DNA of 64,000 nucleotides from Botryotinia globosa. Lineage: Eukaryota; Ascomycota; Leotiomycetes; Helotiales; Sclerotiniaceae. Numbering within the stretch: the first letter of the stretch is position 1; each line of letters starts with the position of its first letter. Both the position numbers and the translations under genes were made by a program. The stretch lies in assembly GCA_014898425.1 (NCBI GenBank), contig RCSZ01000024.1, positions 236,919-300,918 of the forward strand, given 5' to 3'. This document shows, in pieces, positions 20,900 through 33,977 of this stretch. The notes below the pieces were generated by a model. The model saw nothing but the letters and a program-made list of their open reading frames with translations, ran no database searches and was not told where the DNA came from.

Positions 20900-23650
20900 T
20901 TTTTTTTTTGGAATGTTTTTAATAATTTTAAATAATTTTAAATTATTTTATAAGAAAAATTTTAATTTTATTATATATAATAATGAATAAACAAGTGTAT
21001 AGAAAGCTGAATAATTGAATGTTTTAGTTAGAAAAGTATTATATATATTATGAGCAGGAGTTAGAGCCTTTATAATTTCTTTTAAATTGATTTATAAAGT
21101 AATGATGAAAATATGTAATTTCTATTCTAATTTTTTTCAAAACATTTTAATCAAATATAAAGTTGTTAATCAAAAAATCAATAAGAAATTTGAATTTAAA
21201 AAACATTTATTAAATTACAAATAGTATATAGCGAAGAAGTAGAGTTTAGTTTTTTAATTCAATTGAAGTTTAATAAAGTGATTCAAAGGAAAGAGAAAAA
21301 TCGATAATTCGAGGTATGATTCTAAACTAAAATAGTGGTAGAAAATCATTCGAATTTATTTTACAAATAGAAATATAAAGTTTATAATTTGAAAATATCA
21401 TTATAATGTTAAAATACTAGGTTTTAATTTAAAGATTAAAATTTGGAAAATAAAAGTCTGAGTATAGAATTAATTTTAATTCTGAAGTTTTCAATAAAGA
21501 ACTAGTTTTTATTCAAAGGGAAATATACAAAAAGTATGATTTATATAGAACAATATTTTTTCTATAGAAGTGTATTAGGATATTGAATTAATTTAAAATT
21601 GTAAAAACTTTTCAAATTGAGTTTTGATTCTTTTATAATTCTAATTCTAGATTCAAAGAATATATTCGATTATAGTTAAAAGTATTTATTTTGATAATAA
21701 TTTTGAGTATTATATATAATTTATAGAAATCATAAAGATTATATAAATTAGTAGATTAATTGATTTTATTAATATAATAGTTAAAAATAATTTAATTCAT
21801 TCTTAGTAGATTTAATTAATGTTAATCAAAATTGATATTAAAATGATCAAATAAATAGAAAGAGAAGTATAAAAAAAGATAGAATCGCTTTATTTATATC
21901 AAAGTTATTAAATTCTATTAAATGAGAGGGAGATAATAACTTTTTTTAATAATTAAATAGGATTACTTTTAGATAATTTTTTAAAAAAGTGTTTTGAGTA
22001 TATGAATATATAGAAAAAGTTTTAAGTTGTTGAATTATTATAATATAATAAGTAAATGAGTTAGTTTTATTATATATTTAAATCAGTTATTTAGATAGAA
22101 GATAATATTGATATTTAGGATCTATAGGTTATAGTATATCATTTATACTCCTTTGAAATTAATAAATATTATATTCTTTAATATTTGTTGAGTTTTTTTA
22201 AAAGATTTAGTGAGATATAATAGATTCTCTTGTAGTCATTATATACTTTTATTAATTGAAATATAATTTCCTGTTTCTAATATGTTTTAGTTTTTAATGC
22301 TATACTTTGTTTTCAGAATTAATTATGATAATATACTTTCTTAGAAAATTAAGTATGGTTTTATATATATCAAAATTACAAATAATATGAAAATCTTTTA
22401 TAGAGTTCTTAGATAGATTTTATCAAAGAGATTATATCAGAAGAATAGACTTATTTCTTTTAAAATTTTAAAAGGAAATTATTTGTATTTTAGAATAAAT
22501 ATATATATTATGAAATTATTTTTATTGCTTAATTTCATTTATTAAGAGATTATAGATATATATATTTGAATAGTAACAAAAATATAATATAACACATTCT
22601 TAAAAATAATAATAGAGATAATTCAAAAGTTAAAAAGAGATTTGAATTAATAAAAAACTATTAAAAGAGTATCTTAATTATTGAATTATAAAACAGATAT
22701 TTAGCATTAGATTTCAATATTTTAATTAAGTAAATGTTATATAGGATAAAGAAATAAGAAGAATCTAAATATAAGTTTTCAATATTTTTTATTAAAAATA
22801 GGAAGCAAATATAATTTAAATTTATTTTCTGAATATAAATTTGAAAAATATCCTTTTATGAATTAAAACTTTGAAAATAAAATGTGTAAATATAATATTA
22901 ATTCTTATTTTAAAATATTTAATATAGAATTACTTTTTTAAAAAAAGAAATTGAATACAGAATACTAATTTATATAGAATAATACTCGTATATATTATAT
23001 TTGAAAAACTTATTTAATAGAATTTAAAGTATATATCTTCGAAATATTTCTAGATATTATAATATATAAATAAGTTGAAGTATATTAAAAAAAAGTTAAA
23101 AGTTTTTTTTTAAATAATTCTGAATATTTTAAAAAACAAATTGGTTATTATTTTTATTGAATTTTAAATAGAATTTAAGTAATTTGGGGAATTGTATTGA
23201 TATTATATAATCTTTATAATAGATGTAATACTAAATTTAAAGTTATATATATAAATTAAGATTTTATGAATAGATATAGAAGATAGTTAATTATAATTTA
23301 ATAAATAGTATTTATACCTTCTAAAACATAACGTTTTTAAAAAAAATTATATTATAAATTGATTATTGTTTTTTCACAGATTCATTTAAGAATAAAATAT
23401 CTAATTAGTAAAAAAAGATTATTATGAAATTTAATTCTTTCTTTGTTCTCTATTGTTTTTTTGTCGTCTGATATAAAATATCTCCTGAATATATTATTAC
23501 ATATAATGAGTTTCAAGGGATTTTGTAGTTGATATATAGTAAAAATAATAATAAGAGTATAGAGAAGATATATTCATCTTATTAATATAAGTATATAATT
23601 ATTATATATTCTATTCAAGTTGGGAATTATTCTATGTTTTGCTTCATAAA
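20900..23650. repeat. Family E repeat, first copy
   Basis: Segments near 22620-22980 and 23025-23080 match 42290-42677 and 51600-51760, the broken second copy. Examples are the words AAAAAGAGATTTGAATT and CTTCGAAATATTTCTAGATA. It is therefore dispersed, but no coding motif, LTR or inverted end was found, so the class and true ends are unknown. It serves as an uninterrupted reference for the insertions in the second copy. Confidence 0.55.
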
Positions 23651-24105
23651 AATTTCAGTATTTTTATATCTCAAGATTTTATAACAAAATGCTTTTTATT
23701 AAAGAATCTTTTTAAATATACATGAAGAATCAAAGAATAAAAACTCTATTTCTTGATTATTGATATATTAGTTTATATATAATTAAGACATTTAGAATTA
23801 TTTTTCATTAAACGATAAGAATTCGTTTCATCTTTATTAATAAGATTGAGTTTGTATTATTTATAAAATTATAATATATCTATTGTAATAAAGATTTCTA
23901 TAATCATAAACTATTATTAACTCCAATCCTAATAAGATATATTTTTGATATAAAGTCGATATAATATTATTATATATAAGTTCAAAATACTAAAAGAAAA
24001 TATTCAACGATAGAGATATAATAAAGATAGATAATAAAAATAGATTAATAATAAGAACTCAGTTAATAGAATATATAAAAGAAGATATGTTCTTTTTCTA
24101 ACTTT

Positions 24106-24379
24106 TATCAAGGTCACAAGGTTATAAGTCACGTGAGGCCACGTGGCGGGAGACCCTCGAGCTCATTTCGTTTCACAAACTTCTTTTTTTCCGAATATTC
24201 CATAAACCCCTTTCTTTTTCAATATATTCCAAAAATCTAATCTTTTGCTTTAAGTCTTTATATCGAAATCAATCCACTTACTATAAATTATATATCTTTA
24301 ATAGTTTTAAAATAAGTAATAAAAAATCTTTATTCAAAATATATTTAAAGTTGATTTATTATTATTATTTATTCTAATA
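24106..24379 (+). repeat. Gypsy-A1 5' LTR (274 bp)
   Basis: It starts TATCAAGGTCACAAGG and ends CTAATA, both mutated forms of TG...CA ends. It contains one of the few GC-rich words of the region, CACGTGGCGGGAGACCCTCG, near 24140. It has the same length as the 3' LTR. Confidence 0.92.
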
Positions 24380-26455
24380 ATTCTTTTTATTCCCTTTTTA
24401 AAATAATCTATCAATTTTAAAAAACTTTATTAATTAGTTAATTATTAATATCATTATAATCTTTATAAAAAAAACCTTTAGTGATATTATAAATATAGAA
24501 TTGTATAATATAATTTTATTTTAATCAGATAGAGATACTAATCAATTTCTATAAAATATTGATATCGATATATAAACAATTCTATTATAATTAGTTGATA
24601 AAAAAAATATAATTTTAATTTAATAATTTTAAGAAATATAAAAGAATATAGTAGTTATAAAAAAAGCTTATAAAATAATTATAAATAATATTCTATATAT
24701 ATATATTTCAATTGATTATAATAATCTAATATTTGTTTAAATATAATCTATCAGAATTCTATCTTTTTTTAAAAAAAATCTTTGAAGTTATAAAGGTTAA
24801 AGTAATATAAAGAAAAAGATATTGAAGATATAAAAAACTTTTTTTTCTAAATAGAAATTATATTTCGATTCAATAAAGAATATTATTTTGTAATCAATAA
24901 AAAGAAAATGTATTATATTATTCAATATTTTGAAAAACAATCTTTAGTAATATAATATCGATATAAAAGCAAATCTATTAATAAACAAATAAATTAGAAA
25001 GATTTCAAAGAATATATATATAATATAATTATAAATAAGGAATTCTGATAGTGATTATCAATTTAGAAAATGATATATATAAAACAAAAGAAAAATGAAA
25101 TAATAAATACTTTTATTATTTATTTAAAAGAATTAAAAAGAAATATCAATCTGAAAGCGGATAATATTTGAAAGGAAAAACTTTTATTAGGGTTTTTATT
25201 TAAAATAATTCAAAGAATAATAGAATTTTTATAATAATCCGAAATATATAACAAACTTATAAAATAAACTTATAAATTGGAAAATATAAACAAATTTTAT
25301 TAAAGATTAGAAGTAAGGAAATCATATTGTAATTAAAAGTATAATTAATCCTTAATTTGGAATAAAAATCTTTATAAATATTTTTATTAAAGAATTAATA
25401 AGTCTACAATTATAGATAATAAAAACTAAGGATTCAATTAATCCTCAAAATATATTTTAGATAAAACTAATAGATATTCTGTTTATTTATTGTATATAAA
25501 TTGTATATAAATAATCTAATATTTTTGATATCAATAAAAAGGATATTATATTATTAATTGCTAGAAACCCTGAGTATATAATTATTATAGTAATAGTTAT
25601 AATAAAACTAATTACCTACAAAACAATGAATCTTTAAAACCTGCTTATATAGGAAAAATTTAGATCTAGCAATTATAATAAGTATTCTATTAATACTAAA
25701 TTTTCAAAAAAAGGATGAACAATACTCACAGTTATAGCGATTTTTAATATAAAAAGCAAATCAATAATACTCCGATACCTTATCAATTCAAAAACACAAA
25801 TTAATCTTATTTAACAAAATAAATATATCGAATAAAATTAGATTTTTTTTTTAAAAAAACCCTGTTTATATTCACAAATAATACTATAATAATATTATAT
25901 AAAAATCATACATTCCCTATTAAAATAAAAGATATTTAAAAAAAATAAAAAATCTATATCTATAAATTCATATTAGTAATATTAGATTTACTTCGAATAA
26001 ATATAATTCTAGATTTCCTTTAATTACAAAAAATTAATTCTAATATTAATTAAAAATCGATATCATTTCAATATTAACTTTAAATTAATAATTTAAAGAT
26101 ATTTCTAATAAAAGAGTTTTATAAAAAAATAAAGAATAAAGCTCAAGTTTTTATAATATTTTTAGAAAATAAAAGAATACCTCAGAAAAACAAAAATAAT
26201 TGTTTGATATTTGCATTTATTTTGTTTATTATTTTTAAAGAATTTGAGGAATATAAGAATATTTTTTCAAAAGATAAAAGTAATTTTTTATTTTATTTAA
26301 TAAAATATTATATTAATCTTGAATCTAATTTGATATCTTTTTAGAATTCAATTTATATTTTGTTAGAATAAAAATCAATGATATTACAAAAATATCTAAA
26401 TAAATATTAAAAGAAAAAATAAATAAAGTAATTTATTAGCTTTACAAAAACCCCA
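24380..26455 (+). pseudogene. Gypsy-A1 leader and gag region, decayed
   Basis: By position this should hold the primer-binding site, gag and protease. I found no zinc knuckle and no protease DSG or DTG motif in any frame. The first 1.1 kb are shared with the truncated copy at 32855-33977, which confirms that it belongs to the element. Confidence 0.6.
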
Positions 26456-28860
26456 ATTATATTTATTCTTAAAAAAGGAGAAGATTATTGATTATATATT
26501 GATTACAAAAGATTAAATTGAATTACAAAAAAGATTAGAATTTTATTGTTCCTTATCAATGAATTTTTAAATCATTTTTAGCAAGATATTATATTTATTA
26601 AATTAAATCTGAAAGATATATACCACCACATTTATATTCGAATAAAAAATAAATAGAAAATAGTATTTCGAATATAATATAATTAATATAATTATAAAAT
26701 AATACTTTTCGGTTTGATTAATACTTTAACTATATTTCAAATATATATAAATCAAATATTAATAAATCAAATATTAATAAATCAAATATTAATAAATCAA
26801 ATATTAATAAATCTAGTGAATAATATTTGTACAATATATCTTAATAATATTCTAATATATTTCAAAAACCAAATTATATATATAATAAATATCCAAAAGA
26901 TTTTTATATAGTTTTTTAAATATAAACTTTATATAAAATTAAAGATATATATCTTTTATATTAATAAAATTGAATTCTTAAGGTTTATTATTTTGATTAT
27001 AAATATAATCATAAAATTCAGTTGGATTTAGATTATTTTTGAATAGTTTATATTAAATAGTTTAAAAAATATACAAATATTTCTTGGTTTTACAAATTTT
27101 TATTATCAATTTATTAAAACCTATTTGATAATAATTTATAATATAATTATATTAACAAAAAGCATTTATAAAAAGAAAATAATAATAATATTCAAATACA
27201 TAAATAAAACTTAAAAAATATTTGAAATATTAACAAAAACTTTTATTTCAATTTCTAACCTTCGATATTTCAATCCCCTTCTTTATATAATATTCAAAAT
27301 CAATATATCAATATTTATATTAGATTATATATTATCTCGATTATTTTTTAAAAAGATTAAAAAAAGATTAATTTAATAATAATACCGTATTATATTTTAT
27401 TTGAAAAAACTAATTTCAATAGAATAATAATATTTCATTTATAATTAAAAATTATTGATTATATATTTTATTATTTTTATAAAATAGTATTATTATATAA
27501 TAAACAATCGATATATTATTATAGTTATATTGGATTATAATATATTTCAATATTTTATAATTAAAAAAAATCTGAATAATTAATAAACTAAATGAATTAT
27601 AATTTTAATAATATATAATTTCGAGATAAAATATAGAATCAAAAAATGAAATCCTATTAATAAATTATTACATTATTTAGATTATATAATGAATATAGAG
27701 GATATCAATAATATATTGTTTATATTTCAAAATAAATTAAAAAATAGATTAATAATAATAGAATTGTTTCAAAATATTTTTGTTAAGAAAATAAAGTTTC
27801 TATATAATGTTATAAGTCTTTTATAAAAAAAAAGATATAGTTTATTATTCTATAAATAATTATATGTATTAATTGAAATTGATTATAAATAATTGATGTT
27901 TTATTAAATAGTTTATATTTTAATAAAAAAAAAACAATATTTAAATTGATATTTGAGATAATAAGATTTGCTTGATTATAATTTTAACAAAAAAATAATT
28001 TTATAAAAAATAAAAAATATTTAAATCAACAATTGTATTCCACTAAAATTGTTTTATTTTGATAAATAAATGTTGATGGGCTTTTTATATATTATAAGAA
28101 TACTTATATATTATTAGATTCTATTTTGAGAATAGAAATTCTGAAAGTTTATTATAATATTTCTATAAATAAATATTAGAATATTGTAAAAACATTTGAA
28201 ATCTTAAAATCAAAATATTTTTGATTTTTAATAAAAAAAAGTATCAAAAGTTATATTTAGATATATGTGATATATGAGTGAATTGTTATCAAAAGGTATA
28301 AATTATATGATAAATTATAAGTTTTTTTTATACTTTAAAATCTTGAAAAGAAATAATTATAAATTTTATTATAGATTTATTTTTATTAAAATTAGGTAAA
28401 TATATTTATAATACAATTTTAGTAATTATAAATAGATTTACAAAACTTACTCGATATATTCCTATAATCAAATTAATTATATTATTAGAACTAATATAGA
28501 TATTGATGTAAGGTGTATTCAAAACTTTAAGATTTTAAAAGGTATTATTTCAAATAAAGAATTACAATTTGTAAAGAAATTTTAGAATAGTTTTTTGTTT
28601 TATTTGAAAATATAATATAAGTTTTTGATAATGTTTCATTGATAAATCGATGGATAAATACAAAAACAAAATCAAAATCTAATTTATTATATTAATTATT
28701 ATATTAATTATTATATTAATTATTATTAAAATGATTAGGTATTATTACTATTATTTATAGAATTTGTATATAATATAATATGGTATAGTATTAAAAATAT
28801 TACTCCTTTTTTAACAATGTATAAATTCCTATTTATTTTTAATTATATTAACAAGAATAT
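26456..28860 (+). pseudogene. Gypsy-A1 pol: reverse transcriptase, RNase H, integrase
   Basis: Reverse transcriptase: DIYHHIYIRIK near 26615 matches the gypsy YHQIRI block, FGLINTLTIFQ matches PFGLTNAPATFQ, and YLNNILIYF near 26840 is the YLDDILIYS catalytic motif with both Asp changed to Asn. FLGFTNFYYQFIK near 27085 is the conserved FLGFANFYRRFI. Integrase: from about 28440, the words IISNKELQFV, FHQQIDGQIQ-like residues (HPQTDGQTER, with stops) and IEFVYNI follow the integrase core in order. Pro-to-Leu, Thr-to-Ile, Ala-to-Thr and Trp-to-stop changes all correspond to C-to-T or G-to-A. The 65-codon open frame at 26714-26911 is just the longest stop-free piece. Confidence 0.9.
26751..26812 (+). 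repeat. 15-bp in-frame tandem repeat inside reverse transcriptase
   Basis: Four copies of ATCAAATATTAATAA lie between the ATFQ-like and the YLDD-like motifs. They encode repeats of five residues (NQILI) not found in gypsy polymerases. The copies are identical, so the expansion is younger than the point mutations around it. Confidence 0.9.
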
Positions 28861-29239
28861 TAATATTACAAGAAAAATATTAATTATATATAAATAAATT
28901 GCTTTTTTTAATAAAAAAAGAAAAAAATTCAAAAAACTATAGTAAATAATTATTAATTATAAGGCAAATAAAACAAAAAATATAATTTTGTGTTGATATA
29001 ATGTTGAAGATAAAGTAATATTGAATATTTAAAATATTAAACAATTTTGATTGAAAAAGAAGTTTTTAAATAGATTTATAGATTCTTTTTTAATAATAGA
29101 TATAAGAATTAATAATTAAATATATGAATTTAAGTTATTATCAATCTATAAAATCTATAATATTTTTATATATTTTTATTAAAATTATAATATAAATAAT
29201 CGAATATTATAGATTTATTATTATTAAAAGAAATAGATA

Positions 29240-29460
29240 ATCATCATGAATATAAAATAGAATGAATTATAGTATATAAAAAAAGAAAAAAAGCTTTCAA
29301 TATTTGATTTAATAAAAGAATTACTAATTAGTAGAAAATATATAAAAAGTTTTTATAATTTTAATAATGTAAAAAGAATATTGGAAAAATATAATAAAAA
29401 AGAAAGATTATTAATATAAAATTTAAAAAAAAAGAAAATTATAATATAATAGAATTTATT
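29240..29460 (+). pseudogene. Chromodomain-like C-terminus of gypsy-A1 integrase
   Basis: The frame at 29242 reads HHEYKIE, stop, IIVYKKRKKAFNI and, after several stops, CKKNIGKI. This fits the chromodomain pattern of Glu-Tyr-x-Val-Glu, a basic KKRKK turn and the C-terminal helix. The aromatic Trp of the WKGY motif is not readable (a stop lies nearby). Chromodomains target such elements to silent chromatin. The call rests on position and basic pattern and is moderate. Confidence 0.5.
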
Positions 29461-31641
29461 TAATGCTTAATAACGAGTTGATCTTTTTATAAAATTATAC
29501 TTACCTTTTTTCTTTTTATAATTATTTGTTTTAATAAAAACAAAGATATAATTCTTTAAATACTAATATATCATATATTATTATTAAATATATTAATTTC
29601 TATTAATATTTCTTATAAATCGTTGATATTAATTTATAAATCTCAAAATCAATATTAATAAAATCCTTATTAAATTAAAATTAGATTTATAAAATTTATA
29701 TCAAGTTTTCCATAATATTTCATTTTTTAAAAGAATTCTTTTTAAATTAATATATAAACAATACTAATGAATTATTATTATATTAATATAATAAGAGGAT
29801 TTTATAATAGAATTAGATTTTCAATATTATTATTCTAAGAAATCTAATAGGGAAAAAGAACATTTAAAATTAATAGTATCTATTTTGTTATTATTATGGA
29901 TTTTCTCTACAATTAATAAATTAATCTTATTCTCAATCTTATTTATATTATTATTATTAGAATTTTAGAATTCTTCCTTTTCAATATCGCTATTATATTA
30001 ATTTATTAACAATCGAGCAATTACAACCCACAGTTTTCTAAACTAATAACTAGAATCCTTATTAATTCAATAAAGTTTTTTAAAAAAATTCGCTTGATTG
30101 TTAGATTTTTTTATATAAATCTTTCGATTAAAATATAAAATCTTCAAATTAAAAAAGAAATCTTTTTTAAAACTTAGAATATAATAACTGAATATTAATA
30201 TATTATTTAAAATAAGCAATAAGGTTTTATATTAAATAATTTAAGAATTTTTTTTTAAAAAAATGGAATAATAAGGTATAATCAGCGAATCGATAATAAT
30301 TTTATAGTATATTATATATAATATATTTTAAATATTATTTTTAAATTGAGATATAATAATTATATATACTAGAGTAATAAAATTCTAAGGATTTTTATTA
30401 TTTATTTTCTTATCCTCATTTAGATATTTATCATTATTCGATTTGAAAAAAAAATAATACTTTAAGAGATTTGATTTTATATCTTTTATATTTTATATAA
30501 TAGATACAAGAAAGGATAATATATAATATTTTGTAAATAATTCAAAAAGGAATAGGGTTTGATAAATCTGTTATTATTAAAAGTATATTTGATTTTGTAA
30601 ATACAAATACAGGAAATATAGAAACTATAAATATTATAGATATAAAAACCAAAGATAATATAATCAAAATGTTTGTAAAAATTATACAAAGATATATTAC
30701 AAAAACAAGAAATTCATTTTTGTAATCCGAATTTATTAAAAAAATAAAATTAGTAATAAATCCTGATATAATAGTATTTAAAGGAAGTAAGATGTTTTAT
30801 AATTTCAAAATGTTAATAAAATATATTTAAAATCTAAATAACAAATAATTCACTACAAAATGATAAGAATTTTTAAAGTGTTTTATTAAATTATCAAATC
30901 GATTCAATTTATTGATTATTAAAAGATCTAGTTTCTTTATTAATTGAAATTTATAAATACCCCCTTTATTTAGTTTTTTTATACAAGAAAATCTCTATAT
31001 TCTTCATATATCACTCCCCCCATCAAATTGTAGCATTATTACCCGTTTTTCTTGTAGCATTATTTTTTAAAGTAATATTATAATATATATAGTTTTGATA
31101 TATAAAATTAATATCAGAAATATATCAATTAGGTATCAGGATACAGAGCTTTGTTTAATAATAATAATAATTATAAAAAATATTAAAACCATTCTCAAAA
31201 TAATAAAAATTATTATTCGAAATAATAGCGATATATTTAAAATAATATAAATAAATAAGAATAATTAACCTTAATAAATTAATAACAAAATATAATGTAA
31301 TAAATAAAATATTATTAAATAGAAAAGTAATTATAATAAATTGTATATTAATTAGATAAAGATATACTATCGAAATAATTATATTATCTAGAAAAAAGAA
31401 TTAGTTTTATAAAGTATTTAGTAATTTACTAATAAAACGATGAGATATATAAGGAATATTATATTTATTTTTTCAATTGTTTGTAATATATAAAATATAG
31501 GAATTTCTTTTCTTTTTATTTTGTAAAAGTATAGAAATACTTTTAATTTATTTTTATAATAATTAGAATTTGTTAGTAATATAATAAAGGATTATCTTTA
31601 ATTCTATAGAATATAAATAAATTATTTCTTAGAATATAAAA

Positions 31642-31659
31642 TATAAAAGGAAAAAGCTT
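31642..31659 (+). other. Polypurine tract of gypsy-A1
   Basis: AAAAGGAAAAAGCTT lies directly before the 3' LTR. A polypurine tract primes plus-strand DNA synthesis and confirms the plus orientation. Confidence 0.7.
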
Positions 31660-31933
31660 TATTAAGGTTACAAGATTATAAATTATATAAGGCCATATAA
31701 CGAAAAACCCTCGAGCTCATTTTGTTTTATAGACTTTTTTCTTTCCGAATATTCTACGAATCTTTTTCTTTTTCGATATATTCCGAAAATCTAATCTTTT
31801 ACCTCAAGCTCTTGTATCAAAATCAATCTGTTTACTATAAATTGTATGTCTCCAATAGTTTTAGAATAAGTAATGAAAAGTCTTTATTCAAAATATATTT
31901 AAAGTTGATTCATTACTATTATCTATTCTAACA
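31660..31933 (+). repeat. Gypsy-A1 3' LTR (274 bp)
   Basis: It starts TATTAAGGTTACAAG and ends TCTAACA. It aligns over its whole length with the 5' LTR, with most differences being transitions. The 69-codon open frame here is an LTR read-through with no protein meaning. Confidence 0.92.
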
Positions 31934-32602
31934 ACTTTTTTATTTCTTTTATATAGTTATATGATTGTATTATAGATAAATAAAATCGATTATAGATTTA
32001 TTATAATTCATTAAAAATTTTAAAATTTTTGTTCATGAAGTATTTATATAGCTTGATATTGAAATTTATATTTTATTATAGCTCCAGAGTATGAAATTTA
32101 TTAGAGATGTAGTAAGTAAAGAAGTAAAGAATTATATCTCGAATTATAAAAAGCAAATATATTCATTTTATTTTCGATTTTATTCTTCAATTAAAAGTTC
32201 TACTATTTTACTAAACATATAAAATATATTAAATGAATAAGAATATAATCTAATCCTAATATAAATGAACTTTTATTTAAAAACAATTATTCAAAACGAA
32301 AATCTTTAATAAATTCTTGAAATTCGGGGAATTTATTAGAACTCTATTGATTAAAATAGATTTTATTAATTACTCAAAAAAATAGAAAAAATAAAAAATT
32401 TAAAACAATTCTTTTAAAATATAATTAGAATATTAAAGATTCTATTATAATTAATAAAGCAATCACTTTATTAATTACAAATTATATTATTATATAAACC
32501 CCTTTTTAGAAATAAATTAATGATTATTCTTTGTATTATTTTATATCTATTATTCTATTATAATTGGAATACTTATTATTAAAATAATTTTAATCGAGAT
32601 TT
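31934..32602. other. Spacer between gypsy-A1 and gypsy-A2
   Basis: About 670 bp without recognised content. It begins with the target duplication of gypsy-A1. Confidence 0.5.
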
Positions 32603-33977
32603 TGTTAGGATCATGAGGTTATAAGACATATGAGGCTATGTGGTGGGGACCCTCGGGCCCAGTTTATACCTCAAATCTCTTTCTTTTCCGAAATATTTCG
32701 AAAACCTAATTTTCTATTTCAAATCTTTATAGCAAAAGCAATCTATTATCTATTATCTATAAATTATATACTTTTTATAATTTAGAAAAAGTTATAAAAA
32801 GTCTCTATACTATAATATATTTAAATTAATTTATCATTATTATCTACTCTAATATTTATTTTTATTTTATTTTTAAAGTAATTTATTTATTCTGAATCTT
32901 TATTTTTTAATCAATTATTAATATCATTATAATCTTTATAAAAAGAATCTCTAATAATATTATAAATATAGAATTATATAATACAACCCTATTCTAATCA
33001 AATAAAGATATTAATCAATTCATATAAAACATTAATATTAATATATAAATAACCTTATTACAATTATTCAATAAAAAAGATATAATATTAGTTTAATAAT
33101 TCTAAAAAGTATAAAAGAATATAATAATTATAAAAAAGATTTATAAAATAATTATAAATAGCATTCTATATTAATTTATTTCAATCAATTACAATAATTC
33201 TATATCTATATTGAATATAATCTATTAGAATTCTATTTTTAATTGGAAAAAACCTTTGAAGCTATGAAAATTAAAGTAATATGAAAAAAAGATATAAAAG
33301 ATATAATAAATATTAAAGAATTTTTTTTTCAAATAAAAATTTTATTTTAATTTAATAAAGAATATCATTTTCAATCAATAAAAAAAATGTATTATATTAT
33401 TTGATATTTCAAAAAATATTTTTTAGTAATATAATATTATTATAAAAACAAATCAGTTAATAAACAAATGAGCTGGGAAGATTTTAAAGAATATATATAT
33501 AATATCATTATAAATAAAAATTTTTAATCATAAATATCTTTATAATTTATTTAAAAAGATTCAAAAAAAAAATTAAATCAAAAACAAATAATATTCAAAA
33601 AAAAACTCTTAATAAATCTTTTACCTAAAATAATCAAAAGAATGATAGAATTTCTATAATAATCTAAATTATATAATAAACTCATAAAATAAGCCTATAG
33701 ATTAAAAAATATAAATAAATTATATTAAAGAAAAAATATTAAGGAATTGTGATATATTCAAAATTATAATCAATTATTTATTGGAAATGAAAACTTTTAT
33801 AAATACTTTTGTTAAGAAATTAGTAAGTTTATAATTATAAATAATAAATCCTAAGAATCAAATGAATTATGATAATAAATTTTAAATAGATTTAATAGAT
33901 TCTCTATTAATTTATTATATATAAATTATATTCAAAGTATTTATTACATTTAATATTAATAGAGCGAGTATTATATT
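32603..33977 (+). mobile_element. Gypsy-A2: 5' part of a second copy, truncated
   Basis: The LTR (32603-32854, 252 bp after small deletions) keeps the intact TGTTAGGATCATGAGG start and the GGTGGGGACCCTCGGGCCC word. The following 1.1 kb align with 24380-25550 of gypsy-A1. The match stops where family D begins at 33978. No downstream half was found in this window. Confidence 0.85.

Larger units (their letters stand above)
24106..31933 (+). mobile_element. Gypsy-A1: full-length Ty3/gypsy element, 7828 bp
   Basis: This LTR retrotransposon has two 274-bp LTRs (24106-24379, 31660-31933) and a perfect 5-bp target duplication ACTTT (24101-24105, 31934-31938). The ends are TGTTA...TAACA in the least mutated copies. 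The pol domains run reverse transcriptase, RNase H, integrase, then a chromodomain-like segment, which is the Ty3/gypsy chromovirus order. Every frame is full of stops. The catalytic Asp-Asp of the polymerase has become Asn-Asn, so the element cannot move itself. It is flanked by a truncated relative starting at 32603. Confidence 0.93.
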
